Assembly (NCBI GenBank): GCA_016707115.1
Contig: JADJIH010000029.1
Span: 1-64,000 of the forward strand
From: Ignavibacteriales bacterium
GTDB taxonomy: Bacteria; Bacteroidota; Ignavibacteria; Ignavibacteriales; Ignavibacteriaceae
Length of the DNA stretch: 64,000 nucleotides
Direction of reading: 5' to 3'
Shown: in pieces, positions 33,666-42,716 of the stretch
How the letters are laid out: each line of letters begins with the position of its first letter
How positions within the stretch are numbered: position 1 is the stretch's first letter
Notes under the pieces: model-generated
Told to the model about the DNA's origin: nothing
Seen by the model: the letters and a program-made list of their open reading frames with translations, nothing else
Databases searched by the model: none
Translations under genes and position numbers: made by a program

Positions 33666-36383
33666 TTATTTACAATTCCAAATATTTTTAAAATCAGCCA
33701 TTAGGACATTAATTGTGTTCTCAACTATAGGAAATTTATTTATATACTCTTCATATGATAAAATTTTCCCATTAATTAAATAACTACCTTTTGAATGATT
33801 TTCTTTTCCGATCGATAACCTGTTTTCAAATCCAGAAAATATTATTTTGCCGTTATAAGTTTGACCGACTAATATCCTTATTAATTCCTCTTTGTAAATT
33901 ATTTTTGCTTGTGTATTATCTGCTACCTGCGCACAACCTATTTGCAAAGAATCAAGTGATGGATATAAAAATGCATTTTGAAGACTATCTATCAGATTTT
34001 TGTAATCTTCGCCATGTGCTTGTTCATGGGAATAATCAACTTGCATAAAAACATAACCGTATGTAATTGCGGGTGGATAATTTCTGTGCCCTTCAAGATC
34101 AATTTTCGCTAAACATAATTTTAAAGAATCATGGTATCTATATTTAATTTCTGAAATACTACTAATAGGTTTATAACCAAATTGTATGGCATTGTTGGGG
34201 CAAGTATCTATAATTACTTTAAAATATGGAAATAAGGGCAATTTGTGACCAAACTTCCATCTATCAAAATTCAATTCATAGCAGGCGGTTATGTTTTCAA
34301 TGTTAAAATATATCTCATAACTTTTATGCGTTTCTTTTGGTACAGTTTGAAAAACACCTGTACCTCGTTCAGGAATTACATCTATACAAGCATTAGTACT
34401 AAAAGTACCATCTTGAAAATTTTCATAAGTTAAATTAGGTTGCAATATTACTTCATTGCACGGATACCTATCACACCCATTCCCCATCACCAAATTGGCA
34501 TTTACATAAAGGTTTTCTACAAAACTAACATTAGCACAACTAACAGGGTTATCACTTTCAGGAGTATTGTTATTACTATTTGCAAGGCTTCTGTTCTGTG
34601 GATTCATATCAATTACACCAACACGAATGTTTACACTACCGCTGTCAGCACTTGTATCTGCAATAAAGTAAAATGGTTGTGTTACACCGTAAAAATAATT
34701 TGTGTCTATTCCTTGATTCCTTAATTTCCCAAGTAAACATCCATCAAGCATTCCAAGTTCAAAGGTTTGGAGACTGTCAAAGGGAGTTGTTGTTCCGTCA
34801 GGGTTTAGTTTCATCGGGATTATTTTTGCAGTATCTCCTGCACTTACTACTGCCGGCATTATCTCAACTATAAAGGGAGTTTTTGTAATTGTTATTTCTC
34901 CAACTCCTACTAAGTGATTACCAATAATTATAAAGTCTGTATTTGTTCCGCCTTCTTCATCAACTTTATCAATAGAGTTTTTTAGTAATTGCTTTGCTGT
35001 TTTTGTTCCGTTGTTTACTCCTACTGGTCTGGTAAAGATCATCAGATCGGCCTCAACAACCAAAACTATCTTTGCCTGCTGCTGTTCTATTTGTGAATTT
35101 ACTATCACTTTAAATTCGTTTGTTATTTCTGTAAATGTATCCGATGTGTCCCCGGTTTCAGCATCGAGTATTGTGCCATATTCTGAGCCTTCTGCAAGGT
35201 CAACCTTAAACCTTTGAATCTGGGAAAACTCAACAGTATCATTCACTTCATCAATCCAAAGAAGTTGCACATTTACTGTATCACCTGGAATTACTACCTT
35301 CTTATCCATTTTTACAAAAATACTTCCACCCTCAGATGGCGGAGGAATATTATTCTTCTTTACTGTAAAACTAAATTCCATTGGAATAATATCAGCATCA
35401 CTGCTTGAGTGTCTTATCTTAACTGTTGAAGTTGAATCAGGCTGTTCTCCGTTAGCATAATATGTAAATGTTGTATTAAGCTTATTATAGCTTAACCCTG
35501 TAAATGAAGTTGCCGTCTCACTTGTTTCTGAGTTTTTAATACTTCCGAATTGTTGTCCTTCAATAATTTCAATGTTAAAAGTTACGTTATCTGGCGGGCA
35601 GCCTCCGTACCCGGGATGTGAACAAGGTGAATTTGCATTCATAAACTTTGGTGTTACATCTTTTGAGTAGTAATGTAATAATGTATCTGCTTCATATTGT
35701 TGATTTACAAAACGTAAATCGGGATTTACAATAAGAGTATGCCAATCAGTATATGAATTGTCATTCAGATTTTTTATTCTGATTGTTACTGATGCTTCCG
35801 GTAGTGAGTAATTATCAAATCGTACTCTGTAAACAGTAGAGTTTTCTCTTTCAAATGTACCTGCACCTTCGTAACCAATAAAATCACCTGTGCCGGAAAG
35901 TTCTGCTCCTGTCAATCCGCTTAGTAACGTTCCAAATGTTTCGTAAGGATAAAAATTTCCTGCTGAATCGATGTATTCTACTCTTTCAAAGTAAGCATAA
36001 TCTGTTCCTGAAATTATTTCTGCTTCATACATAGTTGTTGGATTAAAAATCAAGAACGTACCACTCTGAAAAGGATATAACTGCTGGTATGGTTCGATTG
36101 GAAATCCTGAGCAGCTGTAAACAGATTGATAATACTGCGGTCGTGAAATACTTGGACAAGGATCGAGTGTGGAAATTTGATAGTCAGGATTAATTGTCTG
36201 CGGATTGATCTCCACTTTTTCTTTAATTATTATTTGCGGAAAGACGCGAGATGAAAAAAGAAAGATGGCAATGCCACAGGTGTAAAACGTAAAAGCGAGA
36301 AGCGAGAAGCGAGAAGCGAGAAGCGAAAACTTGCTTAAGTTGTTTTGCTTATCAAGAACTTTTTGAACCAAACTTTTACCCAT
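33666..36383 (-). CDS. large secreted multidomain protein
   Basis: The product is 905 residues. It begins MGKSLVQKVLDKQNNLSK, then the peptide FSLLASR is repeated, encoded by the heptanucleotide run at 36295-36329, then a hydrophobic stretch (FYTCGIAIFLFSS) that should serve as the signal segment. The mature part is beta-rich with several Ig-like blocks (for example VVIPGDTVNVQLLWID and PFIVEIMPAVVSAGDTAKI). Near residue 783 it has HEQAHGEDY, an HExxH pattern in a predicted helix, which could be a metal site or chance. No T9SS tail is present. No family is recognised. Confidence 0.65.
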   Translation of the reverse strand: MGKSLVQKVLDKQNNLSKFSLLASRFSLLAFTFYTCGIAIFLFSSRVFPQIIIKEKVEINPQTINPDYQISTLDPCPSISRPQYYQSVYSCSGFPIEPYQQLYPFQSGTFLIFNPTTMYEAEIISGTDYAYFERVEYIDSAGNFYPYETFGTLLSGLTGAELSGTGDFIGYEGAGTFERENSTVYRVRFDNYSLPEASVTIRIKNLNDNSYTDWHTLIVNPDLRFVNQQYEADTLLHYYSKDVTPKFMNANSPCSHPGYGGCPPDNVTFNIEIIEGQQFGSIKNSETSETATSFTGLSYNKLNTTFTYYANGEQPDSTSTVKIRHSSSDADIIPMEFSFTVKKNNIPPPSEGGSIFVKMDKKVVIPGDTVNVQLLWIDEVNDTVEFSQIQRFKVDLAEGSEYGTILDAETGDTSDTFTEITNEFKVIVNSQIEQQQAKIVLVVEADLMIFTRPVGVNNGTKTAKQLLKNSIDKVDEEGGTNTDFIIIGNHLVGVGEITITKTPFIVEIMPAVVSAGDTAKIIPMKLNPDGTTTPFDSLQTFELGMLDGCLLGKLRNQGIDTNYFYGVTQPFYFIADTSADSGSVNIRVGVIDMNPQNRSLANSNNNTPESDNPVSCANVSFVENLYVNANLVMGNGCDRYPCNEVILQPNLTYENFQDGTFSTNACIDVIPERGTGVFQTVPKETHKSYEIYFNIENITACYELNFDRWKFGHKLPLFPYFKVIIDTCPNNAIQFGYKPISSISEIKYRYHDSLKLCLAKIDLEGHRNYPPAITYGYVFMQVDYSHEQAHGEDYKNLIDSLQNAFLYPSLDSLQIGCAQVADNTQAKIIYKEELIRILVGQTYNGKIIFSGFENRLSIGKENHSKGSYLINGKILSYEEYINKFPIVENTINVLMADFKNIWNCK
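36295..36329. repeat. heptanucleotide repeat (GCGAGAA)4 plus one variant
   Basis: Four perfect copies of GCGAGAA run from 36295 to 36322, then GCGAAAA to 36329. It lies inside the signal-peptide coding part of the 905-residue protein. A gain or loss of one unit changes the reading frame. Three units encode seven residues, which explains the repeated FSLLASR. Confidence 0.85.
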
Positions 36384-36759
36384 AAAGTTTTCTCCACTGT
36401 AAATATTTTTTCGGAAACAGAATCCTGCAACGGATTAAAAAGATAATAAATTTCTACTGTCAACGTATGTTGTAATTCAGCCTTGGTCAATAGTTAGTTT
36501 ACACTATTTTTAAAATAAAATGTGCGTTTTTGGTTCGTTTTTATTTGACAGCAGGCAAGAGTTAGTAATTAAAAATGAAATCACTGTCTCTAATCTACCC
36601 CAACTGAACATTGAACATTGAACATTAAAAATTTAAATTAAAACAGTATCGATCAGTTATGGAATAAAAATAATCTTAGTGCATTTTCAAGAACATTCGT
36701 TTATTTTAGAATTAGTTATTAGTCTGTAATTTATTTAAGAAATTTCACCGGGTTCAATT
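36384..36759. other. divergent intergenic region
   Basis: This 376-nt AT-rich spacer lies between two genes that point away from each other, so it should hold both promoters. It contains TGAACAT repeated three times (36605-36625). No gene or RNA is recognised. I could not place -33/-7 promoter elements with confidence. Confidence 0.5.
36605..36625. repeat. heptanucleotide repeat (TGAACAT)3
   Basis: Three perfect tandem copies of TGAACAT lie 135 nt upstream of the cytochrome gene start. Copy number changes here could alter promoter spacing. Confidence 0.75.
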
Positions 36760-38679
36760 ATGAAAAAACAATTAACCATTTTTTTATTTCTTCTAATCAG
36801 CCAAACAATTTTACACGCACAAGGCAATCCTTTACCATTTGGCAGAACAACACTTTTTGCCGGTTCAGGTTTGTGCGAAGTTTGCCACACAAGTGATGGA
36901 ACCGTTTTAACTGTTAATGGGCAGGACGTTTCTATGGTTACTTACTGGCGATCAACAATGATGGGCAATGCGAGTAAAGATCCTTTTTGGCGCGCTGTTG
37001 TTGCTGAAGAAGTTCACAGGTTTCCAACATTGCAGCAGACAATAGAAACAACCTGTACAAAATGCCACGCACCAATGGGTTACAAAGAAGCAATCTTTAA
37101 TGGTCAAACAAATTATTCAATGGCAGAAATGAAAGCTGATCCAATTGCAAATGATGGTGTTAGTTGTGCAGTTTGTCATCAAATAAAGCCTGATAATTTT
37201 GGTATGGTAACTTCTTATTCCGGACATTATCAGATTGATCCTGATAGCATAATATATGGCCCATATCCTGATCCTGAACTAAACGCTATGACTGAAATGG
37301 CTGCGTTCCTTCCTGTTTATTCAACTCATATGAATCAATCTGAATTATGTGCAACCTGCCACACTTTGTTTACTCCGTATTTGGATAACCAGGGACAAAT
37401 TGCCGGAGATTTTCCCGAACAAACTCCTTACATCGAATGGAAGAATAGTATTTATCCGGCACAAAATACTCAGTGCCAGGATTGCCATATGCCGATGATA
37501 ACCGATTCTGTTGATATTGCATGGATTCCGCAATCACACCAGGTGTACCGCACACCTTTCTGGAAGCATTCTTTTGTTGGTGGAAATGTTTATATGCTTA
37601 ATATGTTAAAGGATAATATATCAACACTCGGATTAACGGCTTCATCAGAAAATTTTGATTCCACAATAGCACGTGCAAAAGAAAATCTAACAGAAAAAGC
37701 TATCGATCTTTTTATTACTACTACTTATGAAAATGATTCTTTAAATGTTTTTGTAAAGATTGAAAACAAAACGGGACATAAAATTCCAAGCGGAATTCCA
37801 TTCCGGAGAATGTGGATACATTTAAAAGTTACTGATCCATCAAACAATATTGTTTATGAATCCGGTAAATGGGATGCTCAGGGAGAGATAACTGGATTGG
37901 ATGTTGATTACGAGCCTCACTATGATTTGATAAACAACGAAAATCAGATTCAGATTTATGAAGGCGTAATGGTTGATGTTGATAATGCAGTAACTTATAC
38001 TTTGCTTCGCGCATCATCATACATAAAAGATAATCGCATTCCTCCCAAAGGATTTACAACAACACATCCGAGTTATGACACAACTGCAATTTTTGGCAGT
38101 GCTGTGTTTGATCCAAACTTTAATAAAGAAAATACAGCTGAAGGAACCGGGAGCGATATTGTTAATTATAGAATTCCTGCGACTAATGAAACGACTTACA
38201 AAGTTTTTGCAGAAGTTTGTTTCCAAACTATTAAACCAAGGGTTGTAGAACAATTTGCAAGTATAAGTGAACCGGATATAACCCAGTTTGTTGGAATGTA
38301 TAATGCGCTGCCCAATATACCGTTTATAATGAAATCAGATTCGTTAAGTGTCTTTGTTACTGATGTTGGTGATGATGTTAGTACTTTAAAAGGATTTGAG
38401 TTATCACAGAATTATCCAAATCCATTTAACCCAAACACACAGATTAGTTACCAGATTTCTGTTCCCGGCAAAGTTAGTTTAAAAGTTTATGATGTATTGG
38501 GTAATGAAGTTGCAACACTTGTGGATGGTTACAAATCTGTTGGAAGATACGAAGTTAATTTTTCCGCCACCGGCGGAGCTTTGTCTTTAAGCAGCGGATT
38601 ATATTTTTACAAACTTGAAGCAACAGCTAACAATAAAAATATTTTTAGAGAAGTTAGGAAGATGATACTTTTAAAATAA
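36760..38679 (+). CDS. secreted pentaheme cytochrome c with T9SS tail
   Basis: The product is 639 residues with a signal peptide (MKKQLTIFLFLLISQTILHAQ). Five CxxCH heme sites are present: CEVCH near residue 39, CTKCH near 99, CAVCH near 136, CATCH near 197 and CQDCH near 237. Other His residues are available as distal ligands (HRFPTLQQ, YSTHM, SHQVY). The arrangement resembles the cytochrome c554 family of multiheme electron carriers. A beta-rich domain follows (about 320-530), then the T9SS sorting tail NYPNPFNPNTQISYQ ending RKMILLK. Combining several hemes with T9SS export suggests a cell-surface electron-transfer protein; donor and acceptor are unknown. Confidence 0.88.
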   Translation: MKKQLTIFLFLLISQTILHAQGNPLPFGRTTLFAGSGLCEVCHTSDGTVLTVNGQDVSMVTYWRSTMMGNASKDPFWRAVVAEEVHRFPTLQQTIETTCTKCHAPMGYKEAIFNGQTNYSMAEMKADPIANDGVSCAVCHQIKPDNFGMVTSYSGHYQIDPDSIIYGPYPDPELNAMTEMAAFLPVYSTHMNQSELCATCHTLFTPYLDNQGQIAGDFPEQTPYIEWKNSIYPAQNTQCQDCHMPMITDSVDIAWIPQSHQVYRTPFWKHSFVGGNVYMLNMLKDNISTLGLTASSENFDSTIARAKENLTEKAIDLFITTTYENDSLNVFVKIENKTGHKIPSGIPFRRMWIHLKVTDPSNNIVYESGKWDAQGEITGLDVDYEPHYDLINNENQIQIYEGVMVDVDNAVTYTLLRASSYIKDNRIPPKGFTTTHPSYDTTAIFGSAVFDPNFNKENTAEGTGSDIVNYRIPATNETTYKVFAEVCFQTIKPRVVEQFASISEPDITQFVGMYNALPNIPFIMKSDSLSVFVTDVGDDVSTLKGFELSQNYPNPFNPNTQISYQISVPGKVSLKVYDVLGNEVATLVDGYKSVGRYEVNFSATGGALSLSSGLYFYKLEATANNKNIFREVRKMILLK

Positions 38680-38705
38680 AATTATCCTTGTTTCAAAATA
38701 AAAAA

Positions 38706-38723
38706 GCCACGAGCAATCGTGCC
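38706..38723 (+). terminator. weak terminator after the cytochrome gene
   Basis: GCCACGA, loop GCAA, TCGTGCC with one mismatched pair, followed by TTTAGTTTT. It lies 27 nt past the stop codon. Confidence 0.55.
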
Positions 38724-38935
38724 TTTAGTTTTAATTATTTAATAAATCTTACCCGACAAGTTTTGTTCAATAAAACTTTACACTTTATAGTATTATCCTT
38801 TTAAGTTATTACCTTGTTACCGACAAAAAAGTGTGCTTAATTAATATGTTGGATTTCTGTTTGTTTTTGCATTTTATTTTTTTTTCTATTATTAGGCATA
38901 ACAATTGTCATTATAAACTATCGGAGGATATGAGG

Positions 38936-39998
38936 ATGTTAAAATTATTAGTGCTTTTTTTATTAAAACTTAAACCGCATTTTAGAGATACCATAAACTA
39001 TTCTTCAATCTTAACCTTACTTATTATATCTCTTTTTCTTTTTAACTCCTGCAACACAACAGAACCTGAAGACGAACTTAAACCCGGAAGACGTGATTAT
39101 ACCTGGACTGTGGATACATTAAACGCCAAATCCATTGAGCAGTCTGCTATCTAACTATTTGGGGTAATTCTCCAATTGATATTTGGGCGGTCTGTTGGGC
39201 GGGTTCTCACAAAACTATATGGCGCTATGATGGGAATAAGTGGTACCTTTATCGCACTGGTAGGGATATAGAGGTAGCTCATGGTTTTGCAGATAATAAT
39301 ATTTGGATTGGTGATGCAGAGGGAATTCTATCTGGCGATTTTAATGGCAGTAACTGGTAAGCTACAATATTTAACTATCCCAGGTTTCCATAGGGTTGAA
39401 GTAAACATTTGGGGAGATTTGACGACATAATATATATGCTGTTGGATTTGCCGATCAATTTAATGGTGGCCCTGATTACAAAGCCGTTCTATTAAATTAT
39501 AATGAAAAGCGTTGGTCAATTTATGAACATACATGATATTCAGCAGTTTTTAAAAATCAACAAGTGGTTTAGAAATGCTAATTATCTATGGATTCAATGC
39601 TAATTTAGGTTTTATAGATAACCTTTTCGATTATAATGGGCAACTATTCATGAAAAATACTGATTAAAACAGCTTATATTAGAGGCAATGGATGGCGAAG
39701 TTTAGGCTCAGTTGTTTTAAAAAAATTTAAAATACAATAATGAAATCAACATTCAAACCTATGGAAAGAAATACCTGGCAATTTGGTGGTCATTTAGGGG
39801 AAGGAGTGAAAAGGGATTTTTTTTAAGAAGTTTGAAGGACTTTTGCATTATAACGGCACTGATTTAAAAGCAATCTTTAATACATATCCAAAACAAATTG
39901 GTTTATATCGTGTATTTGTTTTTGAGAAGGATATTTTTATTACTGCAACTGAGGAAAATACTGGTTTAAGATTTATCATTAGAGGAACATTAAAATAA
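38936..39998 (+). pseudogene. decayed lipoprotein gene with WGSSPxDVWAV-type repeats
   Basis: The start is the ATG at 38936, seven bases after GGAGGA. The first frame gives a lipoprotein signal (LFLFNSCNTTEPEDE) and GRRDYTWTVDTL before a stop at 39154. A second frame then reads WGNSPIDIWAVCWAGSH and TIWRYDGNKWY until a stop near 39358. Further fragments end with TATEENTGLRFIIRGTLK at 39998. The repeated WxxSPxDxWAV motif is like propeller-type surface lipoproteins of this phylum. Several stops and frame changes make this a real relic rather than one sequence error. Confidence 0.75.
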
Positions 39999-40166
39999 TA
40001 ATAAGGAGGAGTGAGAGTTTAAGATTTCAAAAATAAAATAGCCAGGTGCGGCACCCTTAGTGCTCTTGTAAACAAATTATAGGCTGCTCACCTAATAAGG
40101 GTTTCCAATCCTTCTTTAAACCAAAGAAAGTTCAATATTGAGTTAAAATAAAATGTGAGATTTAAA

Positions 40167-41694
40167 ATGAAAAAGAATTTTTATTTTCTTTTGGTTGCGA
40201 TTCTATCCCTGACAGGATTGCAGATAAATGCTCAAAGTATCTCCTTCACAAATCCCACTAACGGATCAACATTACTCTACTATTATCCTCACGCAAGTTT
40301 TCAGTCACCTGGTTTTTTTCCAAGATACTATAATACCACCCCTTATACCAAGGACAAGTCTAAATTCTGCAAGTAAAATTAACTCACAATACAACTTATG
40401 ATGGGAAGAGAGATTCCACAATGGTTTTCTAAAAACTTGGCGGTTAGAATTATGGGAATTTTTTCTTGGAGGTTCTTCTTGGGAAAAAACCGCAGAACAA
40501 ACAATTACTTTTTATGTAAAATACCCAGTTACTTCTTTGAATAGCTTTGTTGGTGGGCTCATAAATGTTGACAATCAACAACGGCCACACGGTTATACTA
40601 TAAACAAATTGAAGAATGAAGTACTTCAAGCAGGTGCTATTGATCAAAATTTCGATGGTTATAATCGTGTTTGGAATCAAAGCGGAATCAACAATAGTAT
40701 TTGGCAAAGGAAGCAGATGGGACAAAACCAATTTATTGATCTAACTGGCGCAACAACAAGAAATTATAACTATACTGTAGGATTAAGTGATAATGGTGTT
40801 CAGATACAAGCAGCATTGCGTAAAATCTGCAAACCAAATTTCCAAAATAGTTTTGTTGGCGGCAGTGATGGTGGAGTAATAAAAGTAAATAACACGCAGT
40901 ATAACTCACCAACCACTCAATTTGATGTTGTCGAATTGAATCCAATTTCTGCAACTGCTCTTTATCAGGTAATTAATGAAATTGGTTATAGCTTTCATCA
41001 TTGGGATGATAATTCTACGACAGCAACAAAAACATTTAATCCTAACAGCACTCAAACTTATACTGCATACTATACTGGCATACCTCTTACAACAAACAGG
41101 GCTTTGCATACCGGTACTGTTTACAACCAACCAATTGTTTTATATTGGAATGAACATCCAAATACAAACATAACACAATATCAAATCTGGAGAAGAGTTA
41201 AACACAACGGTGTTATGAGCGATCCTCAAATAATTGCCACAGTAAACAGAGGCACAACAAGCTATGTTGATGGTGAATATAATTTAACAAGAAATTATTC
41301 TAATGATTTATTGTATTATGATGTTAGACCATATTATTCAACTGAAAACACTTACTCTGATCCAAATTGGCTAGCAGTCTACGGAGTGTTAATGCCAAAA
41401 ACATCGGACTCAACATCAGTCTCAGAAATGAAACTTGAAAATTCGCTGTCTAATTTTCCTAATCCTTTTAACCCATCCACTAATATCAGCTATAGCATTA
41501 AGGAATCCGGAAGGGTTAATATTAAAGTCTTTGATTTAATTGGACAGGAGATTGTTGAATTAGTCAATGAAGAAAAGGAAGCCGGTTATTATTCAGTCTC
41601 ATTTGATGCTTCCAGACTTCCATCTGGTATTTATATTTATACAATTAATGCAAGTAACTTTGTTCAAACTCGTAAGATGTTATTGATGAAATAA
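40167..41694 (+). pseudogene. decayed T9SS-exported protein gene
   Basis: The ATG at 40167 starts MKKNFYFLLVAILSLTGLQINAQ, a clear signal peptide, but the frame stops at 40376. Between 40376 and 40537 at least two frame changes are needed to join the rest. From about 40430 on one frame is open (LELWEFFLGGSSWEKTAEQTI) and continues to 41694. This includes a fibronectin-like block (PIVLYWNEHPNTNITQYQIWRR) and the T9SS tail NFPNPFNPSTNISYSI ending TRKMLLMK. The intact C-terminal 385 codons suggest fairly recent decay. Original function unknown. Confidence 0.75.
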
Positions 41695-41741
41695 TTTTTC
41701 TATCGTCTTTCTTTAACGGAGATTAATTTAAGCTTCTTATT

Positions 41742-41770
41742 AAAGCTCGGGAAACCGAGCTTTTTTTCAC
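41742..41770 (+). terminator. rho-independent terminator
   Basis: AAAGCTCGG, loop GAAA, CCGAGCTTT, followed by TTTT. It lies 48 nt past the end of the decayed T9SS gene. Confidence 0.85.
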
Positions 41771-41973
41771 GTCAGATTAGTCGGCAAATCTTAACAGTGT
41801 AAAATTTTTTTAGCTCCAAAATTTCCTTTTAAATGTAAAACTTTACCTAACAACATTTTAAACCTTTCAAAAAGCGATTAAAAAAGACTAAATCAATTGT
41901 ATAAAAGTTGATGCAATAACTGCTCAAACTGGAATCAAATCATAAATAAACAATAACAAACAGAGGAGGCAAA

Positions 41974-42663
41974 ATGCTTCGTAAAATATTTTTACTTGGA
42001 CTAGCAATTATTTTTATAAGTGCAAACTTGACGGCTCAAAAAACAACTCCGCCCTTGGCTGCAAACCCAAAATATTCCCTTGGAATAATGACAGGATACA
42101 CCGGTGGTTTCGGAATCAATGTATCTGGCACCATTTCAGAGTTTTCTTATGATATTCCTCTTGCAGTTAGATTTAGCGGTGGATATAACATTAGAGAAGC
42201 TGGCAATCCTTTGGATGCAAGAAAAGTTTTTATAAATGATAACACAAATGGCGATCCGGCAGAATCTGCACATTCGTTTGATCTTAGATTAGATTTTGCA
42301 TACCCGATTAATTTGTTCTCAATTCGAAAATCGCTTCTATATGTTGGTCCCAGATATTCAATGCATACATCAACATTCGAGTTTGTTGGCGGCAATGAAT
42401 TTTTTGATATAACAACTTCCCAATTTGGAATAGGTGCAGGGCTTGAAACTTATTTTGGCATTAGTCCAAATCTTAGTTTAGTATTCTCCGGTGGATTTGA
42501 TTATTACTTCGATGCTCAAATCGGCGGGCATGATTCTGCTTACAACCCTGATGGAACTGATGTTAGCGGACGCGAAGATTATACCTATCAGGATGCTGAT
42601 AATGCAATTAATCAACCAAAGTATGAGGTTAGATTTTTGGTGGGATTAAATTTCGGTTTGTAA
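41974..42663 (+). CDS. outer-membrane beta-barrel protein
   Basis: The product is 229 residues with a strong ribosome-binding site (GAGGAGG) six bases before the ATG. The signal peptide is MLRKIFLLGLAIIFISANLTAQ. Beta-strand pattern with Gly and aromatic residues runs throughout (for example LGIMTGYTGGFGINVSGTI), and it ends YEVRFLVGLNFGL. It resembles outer-membrane barrels of the PorT or OmpA-like size class, but no family is certain. It stands alone between two terminators. Confidence 0.7.
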   Translation: MLRKIFLLGLAIIFISANLTAQKTTPPLAANPKYSLGIMTGYTGGFGINVSGTISEFSYDIPLAVRFSGGYNIREAGNPLDARKVFINDNTNGDPAESAHSFDLRLDFAYPINLFSIRKSLLYVGPRYSMHTSTFEFVGGNEFFDITTSQFGIGAGLETYFGISPNLSLVFSGGFDYYFDAQIGGHDSAYNPDGTDVSGREDYTYQDADNAINQPKYEVRFLVGLNFGL

Positions 42664-42670
42664 CTATTGT

Positions 42671-42710
42671 AATTTAGAGACGCCCCAATATTTCGGGACG
42701 TCTCTAAATT
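42671..42710. terminator. bidirectional terminator hairpin
   Basis: AATTTAGAGACG and CGTCTCTAAATT form a perfect 12-bp outer stem, with an inner CCC/GGG pairing around AATATTTC. It separates two converging genes. Confidence 0.85.
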
Positions 42711-42716
42711 TATATA

